NCBI RefSeq assembly: GCF_001522545.3
Contig: NC_031769.1
Span: 13,387,327 to 13,451,326 of the forward strand
Direction of reading: 5' to 3'
Length of the DNA stretch: 64,000 nt
Origin: Parus major
Taxonomy: Eukaryota; Chordata; Aves; Passeriformes; Paridae
Shown here: positions 13,601 through 27,600 of the stretch, piece by piece
Layout: each line of letters begins with the position of its first letter
Position numbering within the stretch: the stretch's first letter is position 1
The notes under the pieces: model-generated
What the model was told of the DNA's origin: nothing
Database searches by the model: none
Seen by the model: only the letters and a program-made list of their open reading frames with translations
Position numbers and translations under genes: made by a program

Positions 13601-16600
13601 AACAAGTTTTCAAAAATCGTTTATCCATATGCTAAATGCCATTGGTTATTCCGTTGTTAAGTCTCACTTTAAAACTGCCTACCAACTTTTCTTAATGCAA
13701 AAGTGAACCTTGTAAAATCAGACCATTGCAACATTTTTGTAATATATTTCATATTAACTTAGGGAATATAAAACTACTTGCAGTTTATTTACAAGAGAGT
13801 AAAACAACATGACAGTGAACAGTCGCGCTCTGCTCAATAACTTTCTTCTAGGGCTTTTAGAATCTTCTGCTGCTTTTAAAACCTGCATCTCATGGTCAAG
13901 CAGGGGAAAATTAATCTTCTATTTATAAAACAAACCAAGTTATGGCCTCAGGACCCCATTCTCTAGAGTGAGAATGATGATTATATAGATGGCCATCAAA
14001 GGGCCAGTGCTCGTACGACCACTGGGTGAATAATAAGGCTTCTGTGGGGTTTTTGGTGTCTTTTCGTTGTGTTGGGCTGCTGATGTGGTTTGATAAATGT
14101 GTAGAGCTGGAGGATCCATGGGATAATTGGCACAACAGCCACAGATCTCTGGGAGGTTGCCTGGAGCATCTGCCCTGAAGCTGAGAACCCCGGCTCTGGC
14201 GATGCCACAGTCCTATTTGCCATCTTGCCATTAGTTTCCATGTAGTGACAGAGCACATGAGTCCACTCAGTTGCTTGTGGAGGCTACATCAGCATGGAAA
14301 CATGGACTAACCTTTTCCTGGCATCTCTTTTTTTTGTGCCATATTGGATTTCCAAATTCTCATGCAGTTTCACGTCTGTCATTGGCATGGAAGTGTTGAC
14401 AGCTGCTACATGATGGCAAAGCAAATGCATCCTTGCCTCCTTGCAGTCCTCCCACTTGTGACTCACATGAGGTTTTTTTTAAGGGAGAGTATAAAGACTT
14501 TAAGGACAAAGGATTTTTTTCAGCATTTTGGGAAGCTTTTTCTGTCTTCTGCTAAGAACCTTCAGAATAATAAATTTTGCAGTAGGGGACGTACCTGCGT
14601 TATAAGACCAACACCTGTGGACTGCCATAATTAATGTGTGTAAAAGCAGTAAGAGAAGACAAAAGAAATGAAAGAGAGCTCAGTCTTGTGCTTCCCAGCT
14701 GCTGATGCCGGTGACTTCAGGAACAAATGCCGATCATGCCAGAAACGCATACAGCATGTGGACGGGTTTGTTTCCATTGTAAAGAGATAGGACACTTAAT
14801 TAATTTCATGAGGCCTCTGGGCTGCTGTTGACCAAAAATGCTTACACCACAAAGTTAGGTTGCAGGTTAAGGATAGGGTTAGGGAAGGTTTGAAGTGCTG
14901 ATCCCTAGACTCAAATTACCTTTAACATTTTCTTTAATGATACAGATACTTCAGTTTTGCTTAATTACATTTTGCTGTCTCAAGCAATCTTTCCCTTGAG
15001 TCACTGAAGGTTTTATTACAATGCTTTAATCTGGTTATAGAAATTAATATACTTTTGCCATCTTTTAATTTGCATGAGTAAAATATTTTTTTTTCCACAT
15101 TTCAGCCAGATTAGAAATATATAGTAGAGACTTTTGAGTTTCAAAATCTGAAATCTTCCAATGCAATGTGTTATAAGGGCAATGTAAGAAAAAGCAATAT
15201 GTTACTGACCTGATGGACATCCGTACAAAATTATTTTAAAAAATATTGTGCAGTTGAAATCATGTAAGTCAAACTTAAGAAATGTATACCTTGAATCACC
15301 CAGGAACTTGGAAGAAATATAGAAAAGCACACATACAAGAAAGAAGAGTGGGAAGAATCCTGAACAATGATAATGAGAGCCTGAAAATACACATTTTATT
15401 TCCTAGCACTTGTGTGTTTGGCTTTAGTTGAAGCAGAGTGTACAAAGTATCTTCCCTTTTATGTTAGTTTGAGGCAGCCCTGCTCCTAGGATATTGGGCT
15501 ATGTCCACAGTAACCCTGGGTTTTGTCTCTGTGGCCTCTGCCCGGCAGGGGTGGAGTGCCCCAGGTCCCCCTGCAGAGGTTTGAGCACTGCCTCAGGGGT
15601 CACCCTCGCCTGGCCACCCCAGGAATGGGGTCACTGGAGGATGTGCCAAGCACACACTTCTGCTGCCTTCACTGAGCTTGAGCCCTTCAGGGGTGAGTTA
15701 TCCCTGATACTGCACTGTGAGTTACTGACACCAGGGATATGGTGAAAGCTGATACAAGTGTCACTGTGGCTGACATTAGGATGTTTAGCAAATCTGACCC
15801 ATGATTATTTCCAGAGACCACTTTTGCATTGCAGAATTTTCTAATGTGCTGCCTTAGAAAGCTCAGCTGTAGGATAGCATCTGCTCCATGGTTTTATCTT
15901 TCTTTGCCTTTTCTGAATTGCATGGTTTTACTTGTGTGTTGCAGAGGCATGGGGGTGTAATGGGACACAGGTTGAATGTGATAGAGAAATAAACTGAGTT
16001 AAACTGTGTGCAAACTCAAAGGAATGAGAAGCCATTGGCCATCGTAGTGCTGAGAACAGATATGGTTTAGTACCAGCTGATTAGGGGTACAGCTGGCAGC
16101 CAGAAGGGCTGTGGCTGCATATGAAAATGTATCTTTACAAGACTAAGAAAATATGCTGAATGTAGGTGTGAAAATACTGAGAATTTATTTGAACACGTTT
16201 TAACATCATCTGAGAGATAATCCACACACAATACAGGACTTAAAAACATTTAAATTTGTACATGCATGTTGCACCATTTTTTCATTAGGGAATCTGTACT
16301 TTTCCCCTCCTGAACCTGGCAAAGACTGGGGCTTCGAAAATCAGTAGAATAAAAATTTAGAGACACAGAATCTATCAGAATGGTGATTCACCTTGCTAAG
16401 AAATTCTCTTAGGGGGGAAAAGAGGTTGCATTTTGCATCTCTCTCTATCAAAAATGTTGTTGTTTTGTTTTCTTAAACCTACTAGGTGAAAAAAGTCACC
16501 ATTTCTGAGAATTGACATTTGATATTTATGAAGATATTAAAAGCGATGTCGTAAGTAAAATAAAATAAGTATTCAACATGTTTCTTACAGAAATAATATT

Positions 16601-17760
16601 TTAATTTAAAGTCAAAATGATGGATTTCCTTACTACCCTTTTTCAGCTTTTTGTGCAAATTGTATGTAAATGAATGCAAATAAGCAGTCCTCACTACTAA
16701 GTTGCTTAGAAATGTAAAAATGCATAAAATTAAGGTGTTCAGACAGATCTGTGCATCTCTTTTATGTAAAGAATGTTTAAACTTAAATATTTCAGCTAAA
16801 AGGTGTTATTGTTTCTGGTAGTAAAAAGTTTTTTTGTGCATTACAGAGGAAGTGCCCAGAAATTATGTTACCTTCTGAAGACCTATTAGTGTATATGGGA
16901 GTTAGTCCTGTGTCAGCCAAAATAACAAAACAAACAAACAAGAAACAAAGAACTAACTAAGAGGTCAGCACTGCAATTTTGAATGTTTTCTACCCCAGTG
17001 TGGACTAAGTTCCACCAGCTTTCATGACCTGTTTTTGTCTTTCTAGTTAACACTTCTGCAGTGGATAAACCTGAAACCTAGTGGAAAAGAAACCTTGAAA
17101 ATCAGAACCACAGAAAATTTTCTTTTTCATTCAAACCTGCTTAAAACCTGGTGCTACAGCCAGCAGACTCCCCACCTGTCTCTTAATGGGGCTATGCAGC
17201 ATGAGAAGAGAAAATTCAGCTTGATTTTCAATACGATACCAGGCTTGAGTAATGCCTGTGGTGCTGTAAGGGATTAACGATCTCCATGCTATTTATAACG
17301 AGGCAAACTAAATTGCAAATTTTAGAGAATTATTGGAGTTTTATTGTGCTGCCCAGCCAAATTCAGTGAGTAGGACTCATAAGTGTGTAAAATAGAGTTA
17401 ATTTATACTGAGTATCCCCCATCTTTGCATGGGAGCTCTCTGTAAATCATCTTTTCTGGTCATTAATTTAGGCTGTTTGCATTTCCTTTGCTGTGGGAGC
17501 ATAAGTATGAAATATTAACTAAACTTCCCTGGTCAAAGTGCCCCCTTATGCCTTATACTTGATGTAGAAAATGTTTGCTCTTCTTGCAGAACTCCCCTGT
17601 AACTGAAGGGTGAGAGCTGTGTTAGGCATTTGAAACACCTAGTGATAATTGGCATTTAAAACAAATTTCCGTAGCTCTAGAAACAGGAAACCAAAGTATC
17701 TCTAGAAAGTCATTTGATGAACACTTCCGAAATATTGGGAAAAGTGTAGTGAATCTTTCA
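10624..17760 (+). other. PARD3: PARD3 intron; no gene seen
   Basis: Intronic sequence with no recognised exon. A GC-rich patch at about 15525-15665 (CCCGGCAGGGGTGG and similar runs) has only two or three CpGs and no familiar peptide. An AAAC-type simple repeat sits at 16926-16950. Confidence 0.6.
16926..16950. repeat. Imperfect (CAAA)n simple repeat
   Basis: About 25 bp of CAAA/CAAAA units, interrupted once by a G. A short low-complexity tract with no sign of function. Confidence 0.8.
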
Positions 17761-17761
17761 A

Positions 17762-17903
17762 TGATTGATTTCATCATGATTGATCTTTGAGTTTTTTGAA
17801 GTAATTGATGGTATTTCTTTAGTTCAGTCCGTTAGTGCAAATAATTATTAATCAATATGCACTCAGCTCTTACTTTAAAAGATAATTTTAACACATGATT
17901 TAT
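17762..17903. promoter_or_regulatory. Cluster of four PBX-HOX-type octamers
   Basis: TGATTGAT occurs at 17762-17769 and again at 17777-17784, 15 bp apart. ATTAATCA, the complement of TGATTAAT, is at 17847-17854, and TGATTTAT is at 17896-17903. All fit the TGATTDAT consensus of PBX-HOX heterodimers. With equal base use, such a site on either strand is expected about once per 11 kb; AT-richness raises that several-fold, yet four in 142 bp is still dense. No assay supports function; single sites also occur elsewhere in the window, for example near 3331. Confidence 0.3.
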
Positions 17904-20900
17904 TCTGAACATTTCAATTGAACTACCTTTACAAGGAGAAAATCAATTGGCTAGTGGTCTAAAGCACTTTAATTATCTGAAGAGCTATATTCCGTTTTAG
18001 GATTTTTATTTTTTTTTAATACATTGTGATAGAATTCTGCTGCTGGGCTGTACTTTGCTATCCTCAGAAATACACAAAATCTCTATTTCAGGTTATTTAG
18101 TCTTAGAAATTTTCAATTCAATACTGAAAACACACTAGTATTAAACCCTAACATTGGAAATTAAATAATGTGCAAAATGAAATAAAAATATAGCTTTTTC
18201 CACGTGAGAAAACAGTTGGTTTGTTTTTTGGTTGGTTCTTTGTGAATGTGTCAGCGCATTTGTCGTTTCTTTAGATGTTTTCTCATTCATAGCAAGCATA
18301 GCAGTGGAAAATTACAGTTAATTTGAAATGATAGCATGATGCCAGAACTTATACAGAGGTTTGAAACATTATAGGACAAAAGGTGAAATCATTAATTCAT
18401 TTGCAGTGAATATTAAATTTCTGAAATATGCATTACTCTCTCATTATATTTATATTTATGTGTTTTAATATGCCTGTAAATATTATTGTGCGTCTGAAGG
18501 ATCATTTGTGCCGTGTCCATGAGCATGTCAATACAGCCTTTCAAAGTAATTTGCACTTGGGCTGAGGCATAAGGTTATGGAGCCATCTGTCATCATGAAA
18601 AATCATTAGAATAAAGAGTGTGGTACAATTCCACTCATGTTCATGATACGTTGCATTTCAACAACGCCAGTACAAACACTTCTCTCAAATGTCCTTCATA
18701 GGCCTAAAAGGAAAACTTGAAAATAGTCTTGTGAACAAATAGATCAAATGCCAGTGTATTCACACCAGTGTAGGACTTCAGCCTGCAGACAGTATTCTGG
18801 TGGCTCTTTGGGATCTGGGGTGGGCTGCCCTGAAAGTTCCAAGGGAAGAGTTCCTGTCTCTAACAATAAAATGAGTTTATGTTCTTGAAATGGCCTGAAG
18901 TTAATGTTTGATTATATATCCATTCTTTATTGCATTTCTTGTATTTCTCCCAAATTGGACAACGAACATATAATCATAAACATCCAGTTTGCTGTTCAAT
19001 GTGATTATATCCATTGTTTTTCAGTTCTCATGGCTTTCTATAAAGCTACAAGAGATTAATAATTTGTTCCTTTGGAGTAGTACAGGATTTTTATTTTTCT
19101 TGGTATACCAGAAAAGCTATATATCTTTAAAGTAGGAAAGTAGATCTTAGGGTTGTATTTTGCTAGAAACATTCTTTAAGAAGATTCCTTGGAGGATATT
19201 AGTAATGTAAGATTTTTAAAGAATCCAGTAATAAAGAGACAGCACTACAGTCTGAGGACCCAATTACTGAAACACTTGTACATATGTTTACTTTTAAGTC
19301 ATTAAGTACTGTGCATATGGAAAACATCATGTCCTTCATTTCTGAGCCTTGATCTTCAAATATAAGTGTTGTAGAAGCAGGGTTTTTGAATTTTATCCTG
19401 TTAGGTGCTGAGTGCCTTATTTATTGTCTGATCTAGTGGGAGATGTGCCTGCTCTATAGCTTGTAGCAGGTAACTTTGTTATCTAGGCAATCGGAAAGGA
19501 AGGAGTGAGTTTGCTTTAGGGTATAAAAATATATTTTACTTGATGTTAATTCCTACAGCTGATGGCATGACTGGCTCTGAATGACCTCCCAGAGGATGTC
19601 CTAGAAGGAATGCTGTGGTAGTGTGTATTTTCCTGCTAAGAGCCTGTGACAGATGATCATACTTTAAATTATGTTTCGGATGAGACAGACAGATGCAATA
19701 ACAATGTGAATATTAGAATAAACCTTTGCTCATTTCAAGTGGATAATTAATGTTGTCAGTGGCTTGATCTGAGATCAAGATTTCTATAGGAGTAAGAGAA
19801 GGGTCAGACTTTAGACATATTTGCTGCTCTTGTTTGATGTCTGAGAGTCTGTGTGCTATCTCCCCTTCTGCAGAAATAGCAGCTCTTTTGTTTTCCTCTG
19901 TAATGATGTCTGTAATCAGAACTTTTGGATTAGTATGTGGAGCTAAAGTTATTAATGAGAATTCTGACCTGGTTCAAATCAACCAGCTTTTTTCCTTTCA
20001 GTTCAGTTAATGGCCTTTCTATTTTTTGCTCAATAGCCTGTTTGAAGAACAGCTTTTAAAAACCTGTGATTGGAAGCAGTGCTATATCGTCTGCCTTATG
20101 AGAAAACAGATGAAGAAGATGTGTTCATGTAGCCAAATCAATAGTTTTTTAACCTGGCTGTTTTAGCTATATCTTTTCTTGAAGGTGATTATCTCCAACA
20201 CTGGCTAGTCTGTCTACTGGGTATAGTAAAGGTGATCTCTTTTAGGTTATTTAGTTCCATTTCCAGCAGAAGTGAACTCTTCAGGAAGTGTATTTAGAAA
20301 AGTCTATTTTTCAAGAGTTCTGAGGCTAGAACAAAGGACAGGAGATCATGATGGTGTGCTGGTAGGGCTGCCACACGCACAAGTACAATAGTGAGCACCT
20401 CTGACTGTGGAGGAACTGTCGAAGCACTGTAAAATCAAGTTGCTGTGTGTGAAAGATCAAGCAGGTTAACTCCTGGGGTTTTTTTTTCTATCAAGATGCT
20501 TTCTTCCTTCCATTCTGTTGCCTGCTGTCTTCAGAGCACAGTAGTATTGAGACTCTGCAGATTTAAAACATCTGTCTTTCCATCTCCATTGTACTACAGA
20601 AGGATAGCTCTCAATTTAGTCCTCAAAAATTTAGCTGCATGTTAGGGTGCCTTTCCATTTAGCAATTTTTATCCTTCTTGAGGCTAAAGGCTAGGCAGCT
20701 ACTTTCCATAGTATTTTCTATATCATGACCCTATTGCTATTTCTTAAAAAAGAGTCTTTTAGGCATTATTACAGAATTCAGGTCTATTTAAGTATGTCCA
20801 GATTAGGAACTTAAATTATTTTTATTGCCCAACAACTGAGTGTTTTCTTATGTGTCTGAATTCTGTTTTTGAGAGGCATGAAAACAGCAGCAGGCTTGCT

Positions 20901-21572
20901 ATTGTTGTAAAGAAAGAGTCCATAGTGCAATTTTAAAACAAATTTGTAAATAGATATATTTGATTCATTTTAAACCATGGATAATGCACTCACATAAAAC
21001 ACTGGAATTTTCATATTGTGCTGAATTTGATTAATTTGGCTCATTGGGTACAAATAAGTATGAATTAAAAGTGCAACATCATATTTAACATCATATGAAG
21101 AAGTGGGCATTAAAACTAGATCTTGAGAAAAATTACAAAGTTTACTTTTTCAGGTTATATGATGCAAATACAATTATAATGTCTTTATAGGCACAAACCA
21201 CAGGCTTAAGCTTTCAGGTTTGAACTCACATAAAACTATCATAATTTATGAGCTATGTCACGTTAGTGTTGGATAACTAGCTAGAGGATAAATCTGTACT
21301 TAATACAAATCTGTCTGAGTTGATGATGTTAAATACAATTTATATAGAAAGTATAGTTTTTTTGTGAGAAACAGAACAGTTTTATTTGACAACTTTAGTT
21401 GTAGGCATGGTTATTATCTTCTACCTTTGCATATATTCTTTGGAACATTTTTTGCCTTCTGCGCCTTATTTATAATTTCAGAATTTTCTTTTTTTATTTT
21501 CATTTTCTGCTTACTCACAGTGTATTGATCTGCTCCAGTTTGGAGGTTTCCATTGTTTATAGCCATTTTTGT
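17904..21572 (+). other. PARD3: PARD3 intron; no gene seen
   Basis: No recognised exon or clear repeat. A perfect inverted repeat CTTGATCT-G-AGATCAAG lies at 19763-19779. Bases 18500-18700 have the even texture of a conserved noncoding element and include a CACACCAGTGTA word just downstream that may be a trace of an old amniote repeat. Confidence 0.55.
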
Positions 21573-21690
21573 AATCATAAAATCATAGAACTGTTTGTGT
21601 TGGGAGGGACCTTTTAAAGGTTATCTCACCCACCTTCCTTGCAGTGAGCAGTAAAATCTCCAAGTAGATCATGCTGAGATCTTTGTTTAG
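21573..21690 (-). mobile_element. CR1 LINE, 3' end fragment, minus orientation
   Basis: AATCATAAAATCATAGAA at 21573-21590 is the complement of the tandem 8-bp tail that ends avian CR1 elements. It continues with TTGTGTTGGGAGGGACCTTT, a counterpart of the conserved CR1 3' UTR word 'gtttgggttggaagggacct', and then ATCTCCAAGTAGATCATG, which matches the next conserved part in order. Homology fades near 21690. Only about 120 bp of the 3' end is left, as usual for 5'-truncated CR1 copies. It is old: several substitutions and small gaps separate it from a consensus. No coding capacity remains. Confidence 0.85.
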
Positions 21691-21696
21691 ATCTCA
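21675..21696. repeat. Perfect hairpin at the CR1 edge
   Basis: TGAGATCT and AGATCTCA form 8-bp perfect arms around the 6-nt loop TTGTTT. It sits where recognisable CR1 similarity ends, so it may be a mutation product inside the repeat rather than a functional site. Confidence 0.7.
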
Positions 21697-24600
21697 GATA
21701 TCTGCTGGTATTGAAAAAGGAGGAAGGAGCCCACTGTGTCTGGGGTTCATAGTATAAGCAGCCAGAGATGACTCCATGATGCATTTTGGGAGGGCAGGAC
21801 CAGAGGCTCATGGCTTATTTCAGAAGTCCTGCGTTAACTGGATGTGGGATGAACCACTCTCATAACTGATTAGCATGGTACGCTACTCATAAATAACATG
21901 CAATTAGCATATGTTAATGATAAGCAATATTCAGCTGAAATGTCAGCATCCAAGCAGCTTAGATGACATCTGTTTGAGCAAGACATACAATACACATTCT
22001 AGCCCTGTTTTACAGAAAATCACTTAACCAAAATTCTTGGTTAACCAAAGTTTGCTTATCTCTCCCAGGGTTGTACAGCATGCAGACATTAGTCAGCTTT
22101 GCCGAGCACAGCCCCTGTAAAACTGGCATTTAAGCCAGCTGGCATATTTCTACTGTATTCTGGGACTGAGAACATGAAACACAGTTTGTTTGGAAGGAAA
22201 GGAATCCAGTGAGCCTTGGAAAAGCTGAGAAAATCTCTTCCTAACTGATCAAATAAATGAAATTTTAGCTGAAGGTTTTGATGGTCCCTCAAGACATTTG
22301 ACTAGGCACAAAGATGCAGATGTAGAAATGTGTCACAGTGGCAAACCTGAAACTCTCTCTCTATGATGTATCTGTGTTTTCCCATATAAATACTGATATG
22401 TGGGTGAAAATCACATGAGAAATTATGAATACATTTCTAAATATAATATTCTGTCAGGATATTAAGTTCCTTTTTCAAGAACACCATAAGCTTCTTTGCA
22501 CTAATAATTTATTTGAGAAATTTAATAACTCTGCTCCATGTCTGTGGTCATGTGCAAACCACCTATTTTTTGTAGGGCCTGATTTCAAAGTTAACTTTTG
22601 TTTCTGATTTAAGACCTTCTTCCTCTTTACTGGTCAGTGTCCAAAGTATTATTTATTTATTATTATTGCTCAGGTCGTGGTTCCATGGACTGGTAGCTCT
22701 TCTGCAGTCAGAAGAACAATTATTTTTGTTACCAAGCCTATTTTTCTCACTATTACCTTGACTTGAAGAATGGATTTGCTTCATTGTATTGCAGAGAATA
22801 TTTTCTGACAGCTTTTGAGTACAGATCATTAAAAAATTACCAGTTTGAAATGTTGACTTTTGTCTCTTTCTTTTTTTTTTATCTCAAAAATAGCTTATTA
22901 CATCTTTCAACTTTCTAAATAATTAAATCTCCTTGAAAACTCATGTGAATTCTATGTTGGATAGTACAGGTTGTAATTAAGCAGAGTTATTAATAATTTT
23001 GTTGTTGATAAATTTGGGCAGAACTCTGCTCTTGCAGATACCAGTTGACTTTACAGGTCTGATCTTCCTGCACAGAGAAAGACTGATGTACTCTGTGTAT
23101 TGCTGACAGTTTTACACTGTTGTAAAACCAGAGTAGCAGAATACAAAACTGTGCCAAAATCATGTGGTAGCTATACAAATAGTAGAAGATTTATGGTATC
23201 TTTAAATGCCCATTTCTTTACATTTAATGGCTCCTATTTGTAAATGATGAGCTAGACAAGTGTTTTGTTGACACTTGACAATTGACACCTGATATGGGAA
23301 ATTAATTATATTTACTCTTTTCGAATAAAACTGGAACTTTGTATACTCTGGAGTTTGTCCAAGTCCAAGCTATGCTAAAGACAAAGACAAAGTTCTGTTT
23401 AGGAACTGTATCTCTCGAGCAAAGGATGTCTTAGGATGCTTAATCATAACCATCAGTAGCAGAAAAGAGCATCACAATTTCCTACCCATGTTCTTAATCT
23501 TTTAATAATGGATTTCCAGTAAAACTCAGTGTATGTTTTTGTTTTGAGGTTTATCCATCAGCTACCTTAGAGCCCCAGATATTTGCATTTTGAGTTACTT
23601 ATTTTTATTATCCTTCTCCCATACCTGTCTTTTGTTCACTTGATCTGTCTGTATGAAAATCTTCCTGGTCCATAGTTGATAATAGTGAATAGTGTTTTCC
23701 TGACACTGTTTAAGTGATAATATTTTGTAAAAGAGCACAGCTGCTAATTTTAGTGCAGGAACATCCCTCAGTTATATCTCAATTTTAAGAGGAAGTAACC
23801 AAACCCAAGTCACTTCACTAGAGCTTTATATGTTACTTTATTCAAGCCTAAAATGATGCTCCTGTGAAAGTAGATGTAAGAAGCTGCAAAGGTTGCAGCC
23901 CCTCATATTTATATTTTTACACCTTGTATTTCTGGCAGTCAAACCAGGCTACAAAACAGGACACTTTATATTTTTGAAGGTTTTTAATGCAGCAGAAATA
24001 TGAGCTGTGCGTAGAAGAGCGTGCTCACCATGCCGATTAGAAAGGTAACCAGAGCTTCATTGTAACATGTGGGGTAATTCCTCATCCTTAACTTTCAGTA
24101 TTGAATACTACACAGAAGTTATTCTTCCTCAGTTCTTTACTCAGTAGAGAAAGAATTTTGCTTCCCTAAAAGGCTGTTTTCTCCTCCATTGAGGCCAGCC
24201 TGCTAAGGATACGGAATGGCCATTTTTGTGCTTCTGCATCATGCTGTCCTTATCCTGAGGCATTAAAAAAAGGGTTAGTGTAGCTCAAGACAGGAGTGTA
24301 AATACTAAATACTCTGCATGTGTTACTGTGAGGACAGAGAGGGACTACCAAAGTGCCTCTGCTGTTCCATTGAGCAGACTGACTTCTTGCAATTTTAGAG
24401 GGATCTTGTTGTTCATGACATGCTGCTAAGTAGGTAATAGCTAGATTGCAGGTTAATGCAGGGGGCAGTTTATTTGCCCATTGGATTAAAGCTTGCAGAA
24501 AATAGATGAACAGAAGAGGAAAGATCAGAATTAGTTGAGGAGAAGAAGTGACTTTGGGAGCTTTTAATCATTTTGCCTGAATTAAAAACCATCTGGTATT

Positions 24601-27600
24601 TTTAATTTTTTTGAAATTCATTAGACAAAAAAAGAGTCAGTTTCTGTCATGGATTTATTTTTCTGCTTCAGCAACCAATAGGCTTTTATTCAATTATTTA
24701 TAGTGACATATCAGTAGCTGTGGAGGGTTCAGATTTAATATGGTAATGGCAGTATTATATCAGCATGCAAACTTTAAAATGAGGTGGAATTAAACATTTT
24801 AAAGTAATGTTTTAGTCTCTTCTTTCTATTAACCCCTCAATAGCTTCAGCTCTTCTGTGCAGATGTGAGTTTTTCTAAGGAGCAGTTGAATATGAGACTG
24901 TGGAGGTTTATTCTCTCTGTAGATGCCCTGTAGATAAGGTTCTCAGACACAGATTCATGAAAATTACAAAATAATTCTATCAAAAGGTATCAAAAGCAAT
25001 GCAAGTCCATGTCCCATCTGTTCTGAGCAGTAAAGCAGGTATCTTTCTGATTCCCAATGTGTTTCATAGTGAAGGCATAGTAAATGGGAGCAATTCAGAC
25101 CCCATTCTCAATTCCTTGTTTATATTTTCTATGGGGAAATTCCCCTTCTGTATTTCTCTGCGCATTGCCTCTCAGATGTGTTTCACTTTTAAACAAGGAT
25201 TTGGTGCTGTCATCATTTTGATGTAACTTCTCACATCACATTATCAATGCTTGCCATTCTAAGATCATGAGGGTGATTACAGAAGTTTTGAGATAAAAAT
25301 TTTACAATTCTTTAGATGCATGTTATTGATTTTTCAGCCCTTAGAGATTTAGTGGCTTGTGTTTGCAGGCTTTTCTGCACCATTCATGTGTGTAGGTATT
25401 ACTTTAAAGGAGAAAAACTTATTTTTTTTGAGTAGCAGAACTGAAAGTCTCTCGTCCAACAGATTTTTGTCCTATATTTTCTAAACTCTTTGTTTCCAGA
25501 AAGATATCAGCTCCCTTCATATTACACTCCCACCTGAAAAAAAGGCACCAGTTGTGCAAAGTTCATCAAGTCTAAAGCTACACACATGCTGAGTAGCCAG
25601 GATAAATATCTTGGTCAACCAACTGGCAGTTCCACAGCACTGTCTTAGAGCTGAGTTATGATCACAGTCCTCACTGGAGCAGCCAGCAATTTCAGTTTCT
25701 GTCCTTGACCCAGACAGGGATTTGTATAAAACTCTAAGGAACTTAATAATTTTGGATACTTTTATCCCTAACTGTACCTTAAATCAGACTGTAGTTGGGA
25801 AAATATTCATAGTTTGAAATACAGACCAGCATGATCATAAAAGCTTCCTTTTCTTAGGCAACTAGATTAAAAATGCAAGGGATGTGTAACTTCCATCACT
25901 TGGCGCTTTGGGAAAATACATAAATGTCATAAGAGTAAGGATTAAATTGTGAGACTTGGATAACAGAACTGTTATATTCTGCTCATAAACTGATCTAATT
26001 TCTCAGATATAAAATGTGTGATTGGGCTGTGCAGTTTTGAGAACATTTTTCCTATTTACCATGGCAGACTATTGGCAGGAGGAAGCAAAACTGCCTATTA
26101 CATAGGCATGATAAAGCTGCAGAAACTAAATGGAAGTTGAGGTGGAAACTCAAAGACAGAGGACTTTCATTAGGAGAGTAACAGCCTCTGCTCTCCCCCA
26201 GCATTGCTATTCACTTCGTATTGGTGATTTTATAACTACAGAAACCTCTGTGAATTTAATTGCTGGAAGTTAGCTTTTATTTCTTTTAGCAACATCCAAA
26301 ATTCATGCTCAGGGGCACCAGTCAGTCAGGAAACAAATCTTTGCTCTGAGTTAGCCTTTGCAGGTGGTTTAAAGAAAATTTAGTTCCTTCCCACTTGGCC
26401 ATGCCAGCACCTTTATCCTCTTGATGAGTTCAAAGTGAAAGTCTCCTCTGAGCTCACTGCCGGTGCTGCTGCAATTGATTGGCAAGCCTGGGGTGCTAAA
26501 CAGTTGTGCAGCTGGCAAGCTTTGCCCCTGAGAGAAAGCACATCACCTCTGTGCCTATTATTCTGCCTGAAAATACGTAACTGCACCTTTCCCAGAAGTG
26601 GCAGCAGTGAAAAATTGGACCACTTTCTGCATCAGCAATTTTAAATGCTAATTGTACATGCTGGTGGATAAACATGGGGGCACTTCTAACAAGAACATAA
26701 TTTATCTTTTTATCCCTTCATCGTCATGTCCACAGTGTTCTAATTAATAGGTTTCCTGAAGTCTGTTGTGTGGTAACTTTATGATATTTCTACTGTTTGG
26801 TATATTTTCTACAGTAATGTGCAACTTTGTAATGTCTTCCTAGGTTTTCTGCTTCTTTCCTCTGAACATATGTTATGCCATTTGTCAAGTGATTTAATAG
26901 CACCCCTTGACCTTAAAAATAAAATAAAGCTAGATCAGTGTATAAAACCATAAAAAACTTTAAAAGCAGCCTGTACTGCACCTTCTCTCACTCAATCCAA
27001 GAGCCATGAGACAGAATCATTCATTATTTGCTGTTCCTGCAGTAGGTGAAATGACATGGTATGTCTCCTGTTTTGTTATAATGTTTAGTTTATATAATGG
27101 AAGGTTTAATTTTTGGTAAGAAGTTATTAAAAAAAAGAAGGTACAAAGAAAGTGATCTGTTAAAGTAATGAATTATTTATAATATACTGAGCATTATCCA
27201 GAAACACCAACTACTTAGCCCATTTCAAGTACCTATACCACTATCTTATGGTTTTCTTTATCACTGAACTTACAGACATCATATTTACATTAGTGCTTAA
27301 ATTCAATGGGAAAAAACAGTGTGGCATGAATTTGACAGATGTACCATAAGAACTTAAACACCTGTTTTCTGTTTAGTAATCTAAGAGCTTTGGAAAGCAC
27401 AAGTACAATACAGACCTAGGGCATGTGTGATGAATATAATTTCTCTTTATGATTCACAGTCATCACATTAAAGTGATTTTAAAAAATGCTTAGTGTTTTT
27501 TTGCATTATTTCAACTTTAGTTTTCTGCTATTGTTACAGTGATAGTTGTTAGTAATATCTTAAAATTTGAGCAATTCCTCTACCATGCAGCATGAAATAC

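Noticed and set aside
14870..14890. GGATAGGGTTAGGG, telomere-like
   Set aside because: Only about one and a half units; not an interstitial telomeric array.
19970..19990. CTGGTTCAAATCAACCAG hairpin resembling a tRNA T arm
   Set aside because: The 6-bp stem and 6-nt loop are wrong for a T arm and no other tRNA parts are present.
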